A DNA stretch of 64,000 nt. Origin: Ariolimax columbianus. Taxonomy: Eukaryota > Mollusca > Gastropoda > Stylommatophora > Arionidae. The notes under the pieces were generated by a model, which had not been told where the DNA came from, ran no database searches, and saw only the letters and a program-made list of their open reading frames with translations. The DNA lies in the NCBI GenBank assembly GCA_036924085.1, contig JAVGWX010000002.1:44597666-44661665 (forward strand). The letters run 5' to 3'. This document shows, one piece after another, positions 23,075 through 34,803 of the stretch (positions are counted from its first letter, which is position 1; each line of letters begins with the position of its first letter). The translations under genes were made by a program, and so were the position numbers.

Positions 23075-23335
23075 TAGCTTTCCTCACATCCAGGGTGTTC
23101 TGATGAAGGTGAACCAAGGTCCTCCAGGCTGCTGTACTATGCTTGGCTTCATCTACGTTTCGCTCACTACTACGGGGACATTGTCAATCCCTGACCTCGT
23201 TAGACAGGCTGCCATGAAAACAGCTTGTTTCCAGGAAGGACTGCGGTGAAGTCGAGGTGAGGGTCTTGGCAAGAGTATTTTGCCTGACCCTGACATGTCT
23301 GATCAGTATATTTTGCATGACCAGACATCAGTTTT
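23075..23335 (-). repeat. repeat B, reverse copy
   Basis: The reverse strand gives the B blocks: GTCAGGGTCAGGCAAAATAC, GGAAACAAGCTGTTTTCATG, GATGAAGCCAAGCATAGTAC, and GGATGTGAGGAAAGCTAC. Confidence 0.75.
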
Positions 23336-23867
23336 CCTTCCCAAGAAGAAGGTAGGCCTAGGGGAAGGTAGATTGTGTATTGGGTAGGAATGTCATTACT
23401 TTTCATAACTTTGTACGGACAGCTGCTAACAGCCTACTCTTATCAGTTTTCAACTGCCAGGAGCTCTTTTATGTCTTAGTGTTTTTCATCACTTTCCAAT
23501 ATGACTAGATGCTGGTCTCACCTCCAATGAGCACAGAGAACACTTGAAACCTGTGCAATTCAAAACCCCACTGTTTTTCACTTTTGTTTCTTGAGAGCCG
23601 AACACCTTTATCTCTAAGCTATAGCCACCTATTTCCTTTCTTTCTATTTGATCATTAGACATCATCATGTGTCCTTTTTTCACTCTACTACAGTTTACCT
23701 CATCACAGGAAGTCTGGGTCCCTTATTACATGAAAGTTATGAAAGGGCTAGAAACTTCAGTTGCGTAAAAACTAATGCCAATAAAACCAAACCACAAATA
23801 AATAGACTCAGAATTCCTATAAGATAGATAGAGCAATATGACCAATGTTTCAACAATCGCATTGCTA

Positions 23868-24187
23868 GCCCCATGCACAACCTTATATATTCAGCTTTAT
23901 GCAACGTCAGGGTCAGGAACAATACCACAATCTCTTTTCCATGTAGCTTTCCCTGGGAACAGGCTGTTTTCAAGGCAGCCTGGCTGATGAGATGTGGATC
24001 AATGTAAATGAGATTCCCGTTGTAGTGAGCACCACACAGATGAAGCCAAGCATAGCACAACCGCCTGGAGGACTGCGGTCCACCTAAATCAGAATGTGAG
24101 GAAAGCTACTACAACCCGCCACTTAATGTCCTTTTCAGGGCGCAGAAAAGAGTAAGCTTACTCATTGTGGACATTAAACAACAACAA
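23868..24187 (+). repeat. repeat B copy
   Basis: Runs from GCAACGTCAGGGTCAGGAAC to CTCATTGTGGACATTAAACA. Closely related to 1.3 and 33.0 kb. An antisense frame of 107 codons crosses it and is not a gene. Confidence 0.8.
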
Positions 24188-24302
24188 CGACCTCCTTGCA
24201 GAAATGTTATTGTTTATTAGTAATTATCCTCCTTTGATCAAGTACTTTTATCTTTCAACTACATCCACGTTTCTTGGTTAAATCAGGGCAGGAAGCATAT
24301 GG

Positions 24303-24388
24303 CGAAGTACTGATGTTTTCAAACAGTGGTGAAGTACTGATGTTTTCATACAATGGTGAAGTACTGATGTTTTCATACAGTGGTGAAT
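24303..24388 (+). repeat. 27-bp minisatellite, 3 copies
   Basis: Three units of GAAGTACTGATGTTTTCATA CAGTGGT. The 27-bp length keeps a short + strand frame open. Confidence 0.85.
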
Positions 24389-24506
24389 TTCATACCATAT
24401 TCCCAATTGTTTTTAATTCAAGTGTTGGTTGCTTTGTGAAGAATAAATGTTTTCAGCGGGGGATATTCTTATCCATTGCAATCATCAGTATGTTTTGAAG
24501 TGGTTC

Positions 24507-24860
24507 TTCTTCTTCTTCGTTCGTTCTCAATCTCCCACTACCAAACCCTGAAAGGGTAAGTAGCAGAATGTAGTCCAGAGAATGGAATGCGTTGTGTTGT
24601 AGTTTACAGCTTGGCTGCTATATTTGCACCTTTCGGTCCTACACATCCGACTTCAGCAAGCATTTTTTGAGTACCGGGTTAGCATTCCCTCTTCGATCCC
24701 TTCTCCTTAGCCAGTCTGCCCTGCTGCAGCCTGTTATCCAGGATCACCGCGTGGAGGTGTAGAAGGGTCTTGGCAGCTATGGTTCGCTGGCCCTGACGCT
24801 AGCAGTCAGCTATGGGTCGCTGACCACTGCAGCTCATGCGCTGCTCAGCATCTTGATCCC
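24507..24860 (-). mobile_element. SINE A, full-length reference copy
   Basis: A complete 354-bp reverse copy, (GAA)n-tailed, with a perfect 11-bp target duplication TGAAGTGGTTC at 24,496-24,506 and 24,861-24,871. It defines both ends of the family: 5' GGGATCAAGATGCTGAGCAG and 3' GAACGAACGAAGAAGAAGAA. Confidence 0.95.
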
Positions 24861-24871
24861 TGAAGTGGTTC

Positions 24872-26030
24872 AAAACTTATTCCTTAACATCGAGTCATTA
24901 AATAGGATGCTGTCCCATGCGCAATCCTCTTCAGTTACTTTTTAAACACATCTAGTTTCAGCACGCCATTTGGGACCGAGTTTTCTAAGTGCCGATAGGG
25001 ATGTGTTGTGTCGACAGTTTTATATCACCATGCTGGCTTTATCTCTGAATGGAATCAGAAGTTTTGAACAATTCAACCGAAGGCAGAGATGTTAAACACT
25101 TTCCAATGCAGAGAATCATGTTTATATTGGTCAGATTTTAAGGTGAAAACTCAACTGTAATTGCTTTTAAAAAACACAAAATTAAAAAACAAAATGCATG
25201 AAAAAACTTAATTAGATGATAATGTAGAAGAAATCAAAACAGTGAGAAAGTGTATAAAAATAACCACTTGTAGATGTCATATGACATGGAAATACAGTTT
25301 ATAATCACATATCAGGCCATTTGTTGTGAGAAAATATACCGGATTTTGTCAACCATAAACATCATGAATAGGCGGAACTTTAGAATTGCAAGCGAAAGAA
25401 AGAGAAGAGTTGGGAGAGCAAAGATTACCTAGTGAAGAGTAGGTAAGAGGAAATCATAGTACTCTGGAACTTTACCAGCCTGCCCAAACCAGCAATCAGT
25501 TGTGTATGACTGACTGTTTCAGTTTGAAACGTAGAGCTGGCCACTTACAGGAAGTTTGTATCAAAGAACATGTTTGCACTATTTCAGTGGCTATTTTCCT
25601 CTCCCTGCCAGATGCCACTCTGGTGAGTCATTTTCCTCCTCATCAGTCATCACTCTGGCGAGTCCTATGTTTCAATATTCCCAAGAGTAGATAGCTAGAT
25701 GACATGCTGCCCAATAACGTTGAATTACAATACAACATAAAGAACCTGGCAGCACAGACATACATATCAAAATGATGCAACAATAAATGAGTTCATGCAA
25801 TTATTTTTGTTAATAGTCTTTAAAAAAGTCAAGGTAGTCCCATAGAGACACTGTCCTATCACTGTGTCTTTTCTGGTTGACGATTGGTCCATTCTTTTAT
25901 ACTTAAACATATTATTTCATATTGAGATTGGTTTGGTTGCAGAGCAACTTGAGACAATGTGGACACAACGACAAAAGACATTCAATACAGTTTGACATAA
26001 CAAATGTCCTCTGCTTCTTTGTATGGATTC
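24872..26030. other. AT-rich non-coding DNA
   Basis: No recognisable element except a possible E-like scrap near 25,540-25,600 (CACTTACAGGAAGTTTGTAT). No gene. Confidence 0.45.
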
Positions 26031-26034
26031 CAGG

Positions 26035-26178
26035 GTCCCTTGAACATGTGACTAATGAGGGTTGCACATGGGGATAGCAATATCATCACGTAAAACAAAT
26101 GACTTCAGAAACTGACACTTTCAAAACACTGCATGCACCTAGGCACAGGCTTCATGTAAAGTGACCATGTGCTTCATT
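26035..26178 (-). repeat. repeat E, reverse copy
   Basis: The reverse strand carries an ATGAAGCCTGTGCCTAGGTG segment, TTTTACGTGATGATATTGCT, and a CATGTGCAACCCTC end. The bases before it (GGATTCCAGGGTCCCTT) also occur at 22,293. Confidence 0.55.
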
Positions 26179-26445
26179 AACCCTTTACAGACTAACCTCA
26201 TTTACAAGGTATTAGAAACCCGAACTGCAAGAATTCCTCAAGGAAAACGACATAGACATAATTTGTATCCAGGAAACACACCTAAAAGAAACTCCAAAAT
26301 TTTCCATCAGAGGATATGAATGCTTCCGTCAAGATAGGAAAAAAAGAGCCAAAGGAGGAATAATAGCAGCAGTAGAAACAAATAGATCCGGACCAGATGA
26401 GCTGGAGTACATCACAGTTAAGATAATCTTACCCAGTGGAGACTC

Positions 26446-26541
26446 TTCTTCTTCTTCTTCGTACACTGTCAGACGTCAACTTGAATTTGTTCGAAGAAAG
26501 CAGCTGTCATCCTGAGGCTGTCGACACTGCCATAGAGCTTG
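26446..26541 (-). mobile_element. LINE tail nested in the LINE endonuclease
   Basis: A 96-bp, strongly 5'-truncated reverse copy of the GAA-tailed LINE end, starting on the + strand with TTCTTCTTCTTCTTCGTACA. It is bounded by a perfect 12-bp duplication CAGTGGAGACTC (26,434-26,445 and 26,542-26,553). Removing it and one repeat restores the surrounding endonuclease frame. Confidence 0.95.
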
Positions 26542-28033
26542 CAGTGGAGACTCAATGACAACAAAGTGCTATAGTCCACCAGCCACAACTCTGGCAATAC
26601 ACAAAGTCAAAATCAAAGAGTCGAGACATCTCATAGTGGGAGATTTATATAGTCACTCCCCAAGCTGGGGCTATGAAACAATGGACCAGAGAGACGAGGA
26701 GGTAGAAGATTGGATGATAGAAAAATAAACTCATCCTAATAAATAGGCCAGATGATAGGCATACTCTAGAATATTTTTTTTTAAAATGAGTACTCCGGAT
26801 CTTGTTATGGCAACAGACGACCTTCAACGGCTAATAGCAAGAACAGTCAACAGCTAACTGGGTGGGAGTGACCATGTCCCAATAACTTTAGAAATATATA
26901 ACATGGGACAAACATAGATAACAGATATTCATCCAAGCTGGAATTTCAAAAGAGCAAACTTGACTCTATTTAGAGAAAATGTAAATAAACTCTGTCAAAA
27001 AATATCCCATCCAAAAATGTTAACAATAATGTCGCCATCATGACGGATGCTATTATTCAGGCAGCAAAGAAATCAATCCGTGGAAAACGGGAAAAACTAT
27101 AAACCCTACTGGAGTGATAGACTAGGGAAAATCCACAAAGAACTAAGTGAGGCAAGAGATACCATGGAAAAAAATCCTTCCCCAGAAAACATAGGGAAAC
27201 AGCCAAATTAAAAACACATTCATAGAGCAAAAGAAGGAGGAGATCCAAAGAAGTTGGCATGAAAAGACTGAAAGCCTCAACATGGACAGGGATACAAGTA
27301 AACTCTGGAACCTGACAAGAGTCTTAAATGAAGAAACCCGATGGAGCAATGGGAAGACAGTTATTAAGGAAAATGAGAAACATCATACAGGGAAAATGAC
27401 AGCAAACATTCTAGCTGAATTTTTCAGAGAGGAGAGTACTACAACATTGACACGAGAACGCAAACTAGAAGTTAAAAAAAGGAGATAAAAGAGAACCTGA
27501 AGACACAGAATGCGGATCCCTGCATGAAGGCATCATTCAAAATGGTAGAGCTAAAATAAGAAAGCTCCAGAAAAAGATGGCATCGCAAATGAAATGATTA
27601 AAAACCTAGATCAAGGGGCAAGAAGAAAACTCCTGAAAATCTTCAACCAATCATGGAGCACAAGTAAAATCCCAGACCAGTGGTGGGATGCTATCATTAT
27701 CCCCATCAGAAAACAAAAAAAAGACAAGACAAGCAAGGAAAGCTAAAGACCAATAAGTCTGCTCAGCTGTGTTGGAACAGTCATGAAAAAATAGTAAATG
27801 CAAGACTAGTAAAACATCTGGAAAAAAACCAGCTCCTATTCAACTCACAATCAGCCTTTAGGAAAAACTGCAGCACAGAAGACCAACTAGTGTACCTAAC
27901 CCATAAATAGAAAATGCATTCTAGGGTAAGTAAAAAGTACTAGCGATTTTTTTGGATATGGAAAAAGCTTTTGACAAGGTATGGAGAGAAGGACTCCTTT
28001 AAACTATTAAACAATAAAATAGAAGGGAGAATG

Positions 28034-28195
28034 CTGCCGAAGACGGATGTGTCGGACCGAAAGGTGCAAATATCGCAGTCAAACTGTAAACTAGCGACAC
28101 AACGCATTCCGTTCTCCGGACTACATCCTGCTACTTGCAAAGCCCTGTTCAGGACTTGGTAGCGGGAGATTGAGAACGAACGCAGAAGAAGAAGA
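28034..28195 (+). mobile_element. SINE A, 5'-truncated, nested in the LINE RT
   Basis: The 3' 160 bp of SINE A ending in (GAA)n. It is bounded by the 13-bp duplication AGAAGGGAGAATG (28,021-28,033 and 28,196-28,208; the right copy overlaps the tail). It splits the RT between KIEGRM and YSWIQNFLQYRT. Confidence 0.93.
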
Positions 28196-30174
28196 AGAAG
28201 GGAGAATGTACAGCTGGATACAAAACTTCCTCCAATACAGAACAGCAAGAGTGAAATTAGATGGATCACTGAGCCATAAAATAACTCTCTAACAAGGTGT
28301 ACCCCAGGGAGGAGTCATCTCTCCTACCCTCTTTATCCTATTCATAAGCAATATAACGGGAAAACTCCCAAAGAAAATATCCAGTGACCTAAACGCTGAT
28401 GATTTTGCAATGTGGAGTGCTGCAGAAAAACTACCAACAGCTAAAAACAGAGTGCAGACAGCACTGGACACTGTTGGAAAGTGGATTGCAGATTAACATC
28501 TCAAAGACAGTTACAACATGCTTCTCACTGTCCAAAACCAAGGAAGTAACAAAACTTATCCTAAATGGCAAAGAACTTGTACAAGGAAATACCCCTGTGT
28601 ATCGGAGTTAAAATGGACAAGAGACTCAGATGGAGGGAACACATACAGGAGATAGATCAAAAAGCAACCACAAAACTATCCCTCGTGTAGAAGCTGGCTG
28701 GAACAAGATGGGGTGCAAATAGCAACATTCTTAAAAATGTATATAATGGCACAGTCAGGCCAGTACTTGAATATGGTACGACAGCCTGGACCACAGCATC
28801 AAAAACAAACACGGAACACCTTAACAAAATTCAAAACTCGGGCTTAAGGATAATAACAGGAGAGATGAAGACTACACCAATCCAGAAAATTGAAACATAC
28901 AAATATAAGATCCTTAAATATTAGACGAGAGGAAAGAGTGCTGACACAAAGTGAAAAGATGCTACGTATGCCTGATCATCCCATACGTATAAAACTGAAA
29001 CACCCAGTTAAAAATAGGCTAAAGAGAACCAGCTTCATCCATATATCCAACCATCTACATGAAAAATATGGAGAACTGATTCCTAACCAACCTGAAGAAA
29101 TAGAAATGCTTATCAACTATGAAGAGCCAAGCTGCAACATAAACAACATCGAAATAAGTACAGAGATCCCAGGAATCAGAAGAAAAGACCAATACAGTGT
29201 CCACGAGCTGAAAACTTTAGCACAAGCAATGATTGAAGAGAAATATAATACCAAGGAATGAATACAGTTTCAGCAGAGGGGGCAGGTCAAAATGGGGGAG
29301 GAGGCATATTCATAAGACACAAAAGTGGAAATATAACAGAAGAGGTCCTGCCAACAGAAAAGTCGTTCACAAACCTCGGTGCAGAATCTATGGCCCTCCT
29401 GCGAACAATGATAATACTTGAAACAGAAAGGCAACCTCCAACAAAAAGCTATTTCACAGACTGCAGAGTAATATTAGAGGCAATGCAAAAAACAAACGAC
29501 GAACCACTGTTATCAGAGCAGAACTAGGAAAACTCCAGAGATCCTCAACAATAGCGTTCCAATGGCTACCCTCCCATTGTGGAATCACAGGAAACAAGAG
29601 AACTGACGCTCTAGCAAAAGATGGCAGCAGAAAGGCACAATTTAATCATCGAGTACCATACAGAGAGATCAAGAACATCATTAAACATCAGTATATACAC
29701 CACTGGAGAGAAGACAGAAACATAAGCAGTACACCAGACCCAATTCACTAACTCAAGAAATCAACAAACTACCTTATTTCGCCTGAGAACTGGACACTGC
29801 AGACTACTAGAACATCTATAGCGTCTAAAGATCTCACACACCGATGAATGCCTATGGGGACAGAATCCTGAACATATTCTACAGGAATGCCCAATCTATA
29901 GGGAAATGAGATACCAGAGGGTGTGGAGCTGAGAGTTTGATGGCCTGCAGATATAGCATGATCAAAAGATACTGAACACAAAGAAGAAAGACCAAGATAT
30001 TAATGTTCATGACAAGAACAGTAATTGTGTGTTTCATGGTTAACAGAAAAAAGTAATTCAAACTAAATTTATGATTTTTTAATAATTTTTTTAAGATGCA
30101 GCTTTTGTTTATAAATCAAATTTAGTTAAATAACAAGAAATAGTTGATAAGTGACATGTGACTTCAGATAAATC

Positions 30175-30285
30175 TGACTGTAAGGGGTACTACTTTAGTT
30201 AACTGCAATGGGACAATTTGGACTGTAAGTGGTGGTACTCTAGTTAACTGCAATGGGACAATTTGGACTGTAAAGGGTGAAGTGG
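30175..30285 (+). repeat. 52-bp duplication
   Basis: TTAACTGCAATGGGACAATT TGGACTGTAA appears twice about 52 bp apart, in otherwise AT-rich DNA downstream of the LINE. Confidence 0.75.
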
Positions 30286-30603
30286 AGAAGTCCTTTCTTG
30301 TTTCTGTTCATTCGCGAAGCTGCATTTGAACCTTGCATTTCATGAAATGATTATCAACTTTGTTTTGTGTTCATTTTAGTTTATCATTTTATACATGTGT
30401 GTTTCTTGTGGTTTCAATTTCTTAGTGTGCATACTTGTGTACCAAATTATATTTTATGAACTGAATGTTGCAAGTTGTGATATGTCATGTTTATAATCGG
30501 TAATGTCTAGGTTTACAGCAAAAATATGTTGGTCAAATAAACAATTTAAATGCACAATACACTGTGACTGCAGGGACAAGTAACCTGTGTTCTAAAGGAT
30601 TTT

Positions 30604-30727
30604 AACGATTTTCCTGTTTACTTGATTCTTTCTTTCCTGTTCACTTAATTCTTTCTTTCCTGTTCACTTGATTCTTTCTTTCCTGTTCACTTGATTCTTT
30701 CTTTCCTGTTCACTTAATTCTTTCTTT
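30604..30727 (+). repeat. 23-bp minisatellite, about 5 copies, next to repeat E
   Basis: The unit is TTTCCTGTTCACTTGATTCT TTC. It stops directly at an E-type core (TTTTGCATGATGAGTTTGCT). It is unrelated in sequence to the 23-bp array at 8.8 kb. Confidence 0.85.
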
Positions 30728-30840
30728 CTGGTTTTGCATGATGAGTTTGCTAGTCCAATGCACAATTCTCTTAAGCAACCATTTATGACATGCTTGGATT
30801 GTTACAGTAATCTATTCTTGGCCTATATTATCAGCTTACG
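30728..30840 (+). repeat. repeat E fragment
   Basis: TTTTGCATGATGAGTTTGCTAGTCCAATGCACAA-type core (30,732 onwards) and ATTTATGACATGCTTGGATT. An old E copy. Confidence 0.55.
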
Positions 30841-31755
30841 TGGAATCTGGAGACAATCAGAAATTAACTATTAAAAGCTTGCATGATGTCACCATAGAAA
30901 GATCCAGTAGCTGTTATAAGAATACCAAAGGTTTTTCCTTGATATGAATGTCAGTATTGTTCCTCTTACTTTTGCAAGTACCCTATTGCCTGTTGTAGAC
31001 AGGCTTACATACTAGTCGCTTTATAATTGTACATATATACATGCACAATTTCCTATGGTTTTACTTGCTGGTGTTCCCTTTCAACTTGTTTGCTATGCCA
31101 AGAATATATGTTCTCATTATTAGTGGATGTTCGTATTCATGACACATTTCAGCACGTTTTCAGGTGGTTCACAAACTTATTTTTTTAACATTGAGCCATT
31201 AAATATTTATTGACTTTTACAAATGAAAAGTGCTTTGTTTGGTTTTTTAACAAAATGTTGATTCAAACATTTCTTGCCGGGTCGATATTTGGTTTAGAGT
31301 CATGTTTTCTTCCACCTGTGCGAGAAACCTCTTCTCTTCTAGAACTTTCTCTAGTTTGTATTGTACACAAGAAACAGGAAACATCAAAGATGGAAATTCA
31401 CTTCATGGAGATTATCTTACAAGAAGAAGACAATATAGTCATCATCATATAAAGATGAAAGGACAGATATCTGCCAAGGAATGCTTTGAGCTTCTTTAAT
31501 AGATCTCTGTAGTGGTGGAGGGGTAGTGAATAATGGCACAGCTCAACCCAAACTTTCCGGGCTCAGACTCTAGAAGCATCAAGTTAAAACAAAACATTCC
31601 TACAAAAATATGGGTGAACCAAATCAGAACAATGTTGACGATTGTCAGATAATGAAATTCTCACTACAGAATTGAACTGCATAGTTGAATTAGGAATGAC
31701 ATATCAGTATGGACTGGAATGATTTGTAGGTTTTTGAGAAAAAAAAGATCTTTAA
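30841..31755. other. AT-rich DNA, no gene seen
   Basis: A forward frame of 80 codons at 31,210 has no domain. A segment near 31,160 (AGGTGGTTCACAAACTTATT) resembles DNA flanking the SINE at 24.87 kb, so a further old repeat family is likely. Confidence 0.4.
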
Positions 31756-31760
31756 GGCGA

Positions 31761-32050
31761 TTTCTTCTTCTTTGGTGTTCATCCTGAAAAGGACGTTTCG
31801 TAGTTTACAATGAGGTTGCATATCAGTGTCTTTCGGCATGACACATCCGGTTTCAGCTAGCTTTTTTTTTTGAACTTGGTTTGCCTTCCACTGCGATCCC
31901 TATTCTCTTATCCAAGCTGCACAAGTGCAACCTTTTTTCAGGGCTGCTGGAAGCAAACGAGGGTCTTAATCAGCTCTGGTTCGCTGTAAGCAGCCAGACA
32001 TGGGTTGCTGACTACTGTTAGCTTATTCACTGTGCTGCATCTTCGTCCCA
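31761..32050 (-). mobile_element. SINE A-related, diverged copy
   Basis: The reverse strand has the SINE A layout (GCTGAAACCGGATGTGTCAT core, GTAAACTACGAAACGTCCTT, GAAGAAGAAAT tail), but its middle and 3' part differ strongly. It is an older subfamily. Confidence 0.65.
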
Positions 32051-32289
32051 CAAAGCCGTTTTCTGATGTTCTTCAATGAACAGAACCTTCTCATTATAAA
32101 CACAACTGCATTCATACATGCACATGAAGACAACCAAAATCTCGCAAGGACTTCTATGTGTATTTGCTTTTCTTTCCACGAAATGCGACCCCTGCTTCTG
32201 TATTTTAAGTGACTCCATTTAGTCCTCCAACTTTTGCTCATCGCCAACGTTTTCTTACCATAAAGTATTGATGATTATACATAAAATCT

Positions 32290-32885
32290 GATAGCTCTAA
32301 TGTTTAGTGTATTTACTGGTCATTCTAACATACTCCAGGAGCGTACTCCAAGCCATATCAAACCTTAAGCAAGATAGATTCTTGCCTGAAATAAATTTTA
32401 ATATTGGGTCGCTGTTCCAAAAAACACTGGGATCCCTGGAAACAGAAGGCAGATATGATAAGCTCGTAAAAGCGGGAAGTGTCAGCACGTAGACCCGCCA
32501 TCCACAGAGCTATAAAGAAGCAAATACAGTCATAAAACGACCCATGAGGACAGAATGGAGAGACAAGCACAAAGAATACAAACCAGAAAATGACAGCATA
32601 GACAAACTTGACAGAGATGAGCAGACAAAGATCTTCAGTTCCTCAGAACGGGACATTGCAGACTCAAGGCCCACCTCCACACAATAGGCCTTAGAGACAC
32701 CGCCACGTGCGACTGCGGAGTACCCAAGCATGCACCAGACCATATCCTGCAGGACTGCCAAACTTATGCAGACCAAAGAGAGACAGTCTGGCCCGGGGCA
32801 GCGACCATGCTCGAAAAGCTGTGGAAAATCGGCGAGACCTAAAACGCACAGTCTTCGTGAACCTCAATGGGTCAGAAACATAGCA
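32290..32885 (+). pseudogene. LINE RNase H/C-terminal fragment
   Basis: Begins in the RNase H relic (LTYSRSVLQAISNLKQD ... DKLVKAGS, where DKLAKAGS is typical). After a stop and a frameshift come TEWRDKHKEYKPENDSID and the tail LRTGHCRLKAHLHTIGL, then CDCGVPKHAPDHILQDCQTY. The Cys/His spacing matches the other LINE tails, but the residues differ, so it is a third subfamily. No GAA tail is readable. Confidence 0.85.
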
Positions 32886-33029
32886 TTAGTTGATAGAAGA
32901 AACGGAAGTGGTGTATTTACCTGGATGTCAAGATATATTTCTTGTGTAAATATGGGTTTAGCGATTCATATCCTCTTCTTCACTCCTCAATCACATGTTC
33001 CAGGTGCAAGAAAACTGAGACAGTCTAGT

Positions 33030-33356
33030 CAGGCACAACATACTGGCCAGGACGTCGCGTCAGGGTCAGGCACAATATACTGACCAAGACCCCTATATCT
33101 CTCTTCCATGTAGTGTTCACTGGAAACATGCTGTTTTTAAGGCATTCTGGCTGGCAAGATGAGGATCGACGTGATCCCCGTAGTGGTAAGCGTCACGCAG
33201 ATGACGCCAAGCACAGCTCAACCGCCTGGGAGACCGCAGTCCAACTCCATCAGCACGCTCGGGATGTGAGGAAAGCTACTACAACCCGCCACTGAACGCC
33301 ATTTGCAGGGCGCACAAAAGAGCAAACTTACTCATTGTGGACATTAAACAACAATA
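33030..33356 (+). repeat. repeat B copy
   Basis: GGCCAGGACGTCGCGTCAGG through GAGGATCGACGTGATCCCCG to CTCATTGTGGACATTAAACA. The least damaged B copy in the window. Confidence 0.8.
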
Positions 33357-33373
33357 GCCCTAGGTACAATGAA

Positions 33374-33600
33374 CTATTTACTTGTTCCAATATCTTCCTC
33401 TTTACTATGTTGATTATCTGTTTTGCTAATTATCATAGTTTTTGTTTTACTAATGTCAATCACGAATACATATTCTTTATTTCTATTGTTGACTGTCTTC
33501 AAAAGTTTCCGCAACTCTTGCTCACTTTCAGTCAACAGTACTGTGTTATCAGCATATCTCGGTTGTTGATTAGTCTTCGATTGATGATTAGACATGAAAT
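33374..33600 (-). pseudogene. reverse transcriptase fragment (YADN)
   Basis: The reverse strand reads RYADNTVLLTESEQELRKLL, then NNRNKEYVFVIDISKTKTM. This is the catalytic box region of a LINE RT, with YADN in place of YADD. The flanking sequence does not extend the homology. It is unlike the RT types at 12, 28 and 38.9 kb. Confidence 0.8.
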
Positions 33601-33947
33601 CGTGTCAATCTGTCTGATAACTGTCTCTGTGCAGCTGTTAAAAATGACAGTAGAGAATGAAACAAAGTTTCGTCCTTTGCGGTCTGTATGGTTGACAACT
33701 GGCCGGTTTGTCCTGCTAATTATAGACGGCTGCTGGATTGTCCCGAGTTAATTTAACTTTTCCAGTCGATCCATTTGTCGAAGCAGACGTACACTACTCC
33801 ATTTGTTGAATCAAATAGTACAATACTATTTGTTGAAGCATAGACCCAACATTGCATTTGGCTATCCTAACCAGCTTTTAGGAAAACTAATTAGTCATTT
33901 GCCGAGTGTTTCAAAGCTGTAGTTTTTAATATGATGACTTGCACATC

Positions 33948-34075
33948 CACCTGACCACATGGTGGGCTATAGCAACACATCCACCTGACCGCACGGTGGG
34001 CTACAGCAACACATCCACCTGACCACATGGTGGGCTACAGCGGCACATCCACCTGACTGCATGTTGTGCTTACAG
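33948..34075 (+). repeat. 34-bp minisatellite, 4 copies
   Basis: The unit is CACATCCACCTGACCACATG GTGGGCTACAGCAA. It runs into an E-like 3' scrap (CTTCTTACGACATGCAAGTG). Confidence 0.88.
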
Positions 34076-34324
34076 CTCTCTTTATTCACTTCTTACGACA
34101 TGCAAGTGAAGAAACATTGTTGCTGTTCTGTTTGCCCTGAGAACTACTTGGGCCAGATATGTTTAATATTCTCTACATATCTTGTTGGTTGCTCCGGGCA
34201 AGCAGTTCTTGGTTGGTGATGGTGTGCGGCCAGATAATTATATGAATCTTTTTCAGGTTGTGTGGAAAGATGTGTTTGGACATTTCTTTTTATAATACTC
34301 TCCAAAACCCCGTGCCATATAACT

Positions 34325-34520
34325 TAACTAAACGTCTTTACACTGGTTTATGAGACTCTTTATTCAGCCAGTTTAATTCGTATGTCATTGCTCTAGAAAC
34401 TATGAGCATTAAATCTATTCTTAAATGCATCAATTGTTCCACTACTTCCTGTGGCAATGCATTCCAAGCATTCACCACGCTATGACTAAAAAAATAGTGC
34501 CTAGTATCCAATCAGGACCT
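34325..34520 (-). pseudogene. LINE 3' end relic (VVNAWN type)
   Basis: The reverse strand encodes HYFFSHSVVNAWNALPQEVV E, the conserved end of a CR1-like LINE ORF2 (R-VVN-WN-LP-EVV). It then runs into a tail ending with TTTAGTTAAGTT. A related relic is at 47.46-47.66 kb. Confidence 0.8.
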
Positions 34521-34803
34521 TCCATTAGCTGATGTGTAACTATGCACAGAAAGTACGTAACTCGTGTATGTTCATTTTCAACTTCGTGTTTGTGCTGTAT
34601 CTGGAATTCCTCATAGTTACAAACATACAAATACCTACAAAGTCTACGTTAGACATAACCAAAGATGAGGTCGGAAGGAAGAGCAAGATAATTAAGACTC
34701 GAATATCATGAACCAGAGCTGAGACACCGTATGAACGATGACCGTAGTCCAGGTGAGCTGGAAGAAATGTGTTGATACCTTTAAAGACACCATCAGGCGT
34801 GAT

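Larger units (their letters stand above)
26195..29990 (+). pseudogene. near full-length LINE ORF2 (EN-RT-RNase H), inactivated
   Basis: The most complete LINE in the window. The endonuclease starts near 26,205: LQEFLKENDIDIICIQETHL, then HLIVGDLYSHSPSWGYE near 26,640. RT motifs follow: RPISLLSCVGTVMKKIVNAR (about 27,750), FLDMEKAFDKVW (about 27,955), GVPQGGVISPTLF (about 28,297), and NADDFAMW (about 28,395), where the first residue of the usual Y/F-ADD is Asn. A thumb region with KIQNSGLRIITGEMKT follows, then an RNase H relic (GAGQNGGGGIF, FQWLPSHCGITGNKRTDALA at 29,560-29,620) and the tail LRTGHCRLLEHL with ECPIYREMRY. Stops and frameshifts are frequent. Two nested insertions are resolved cleanly by their target duplications. 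Endonuclease, RT and RNase H in that order suggest the I/Jockey-type LINE groups (inference). Confidence 0.93.
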
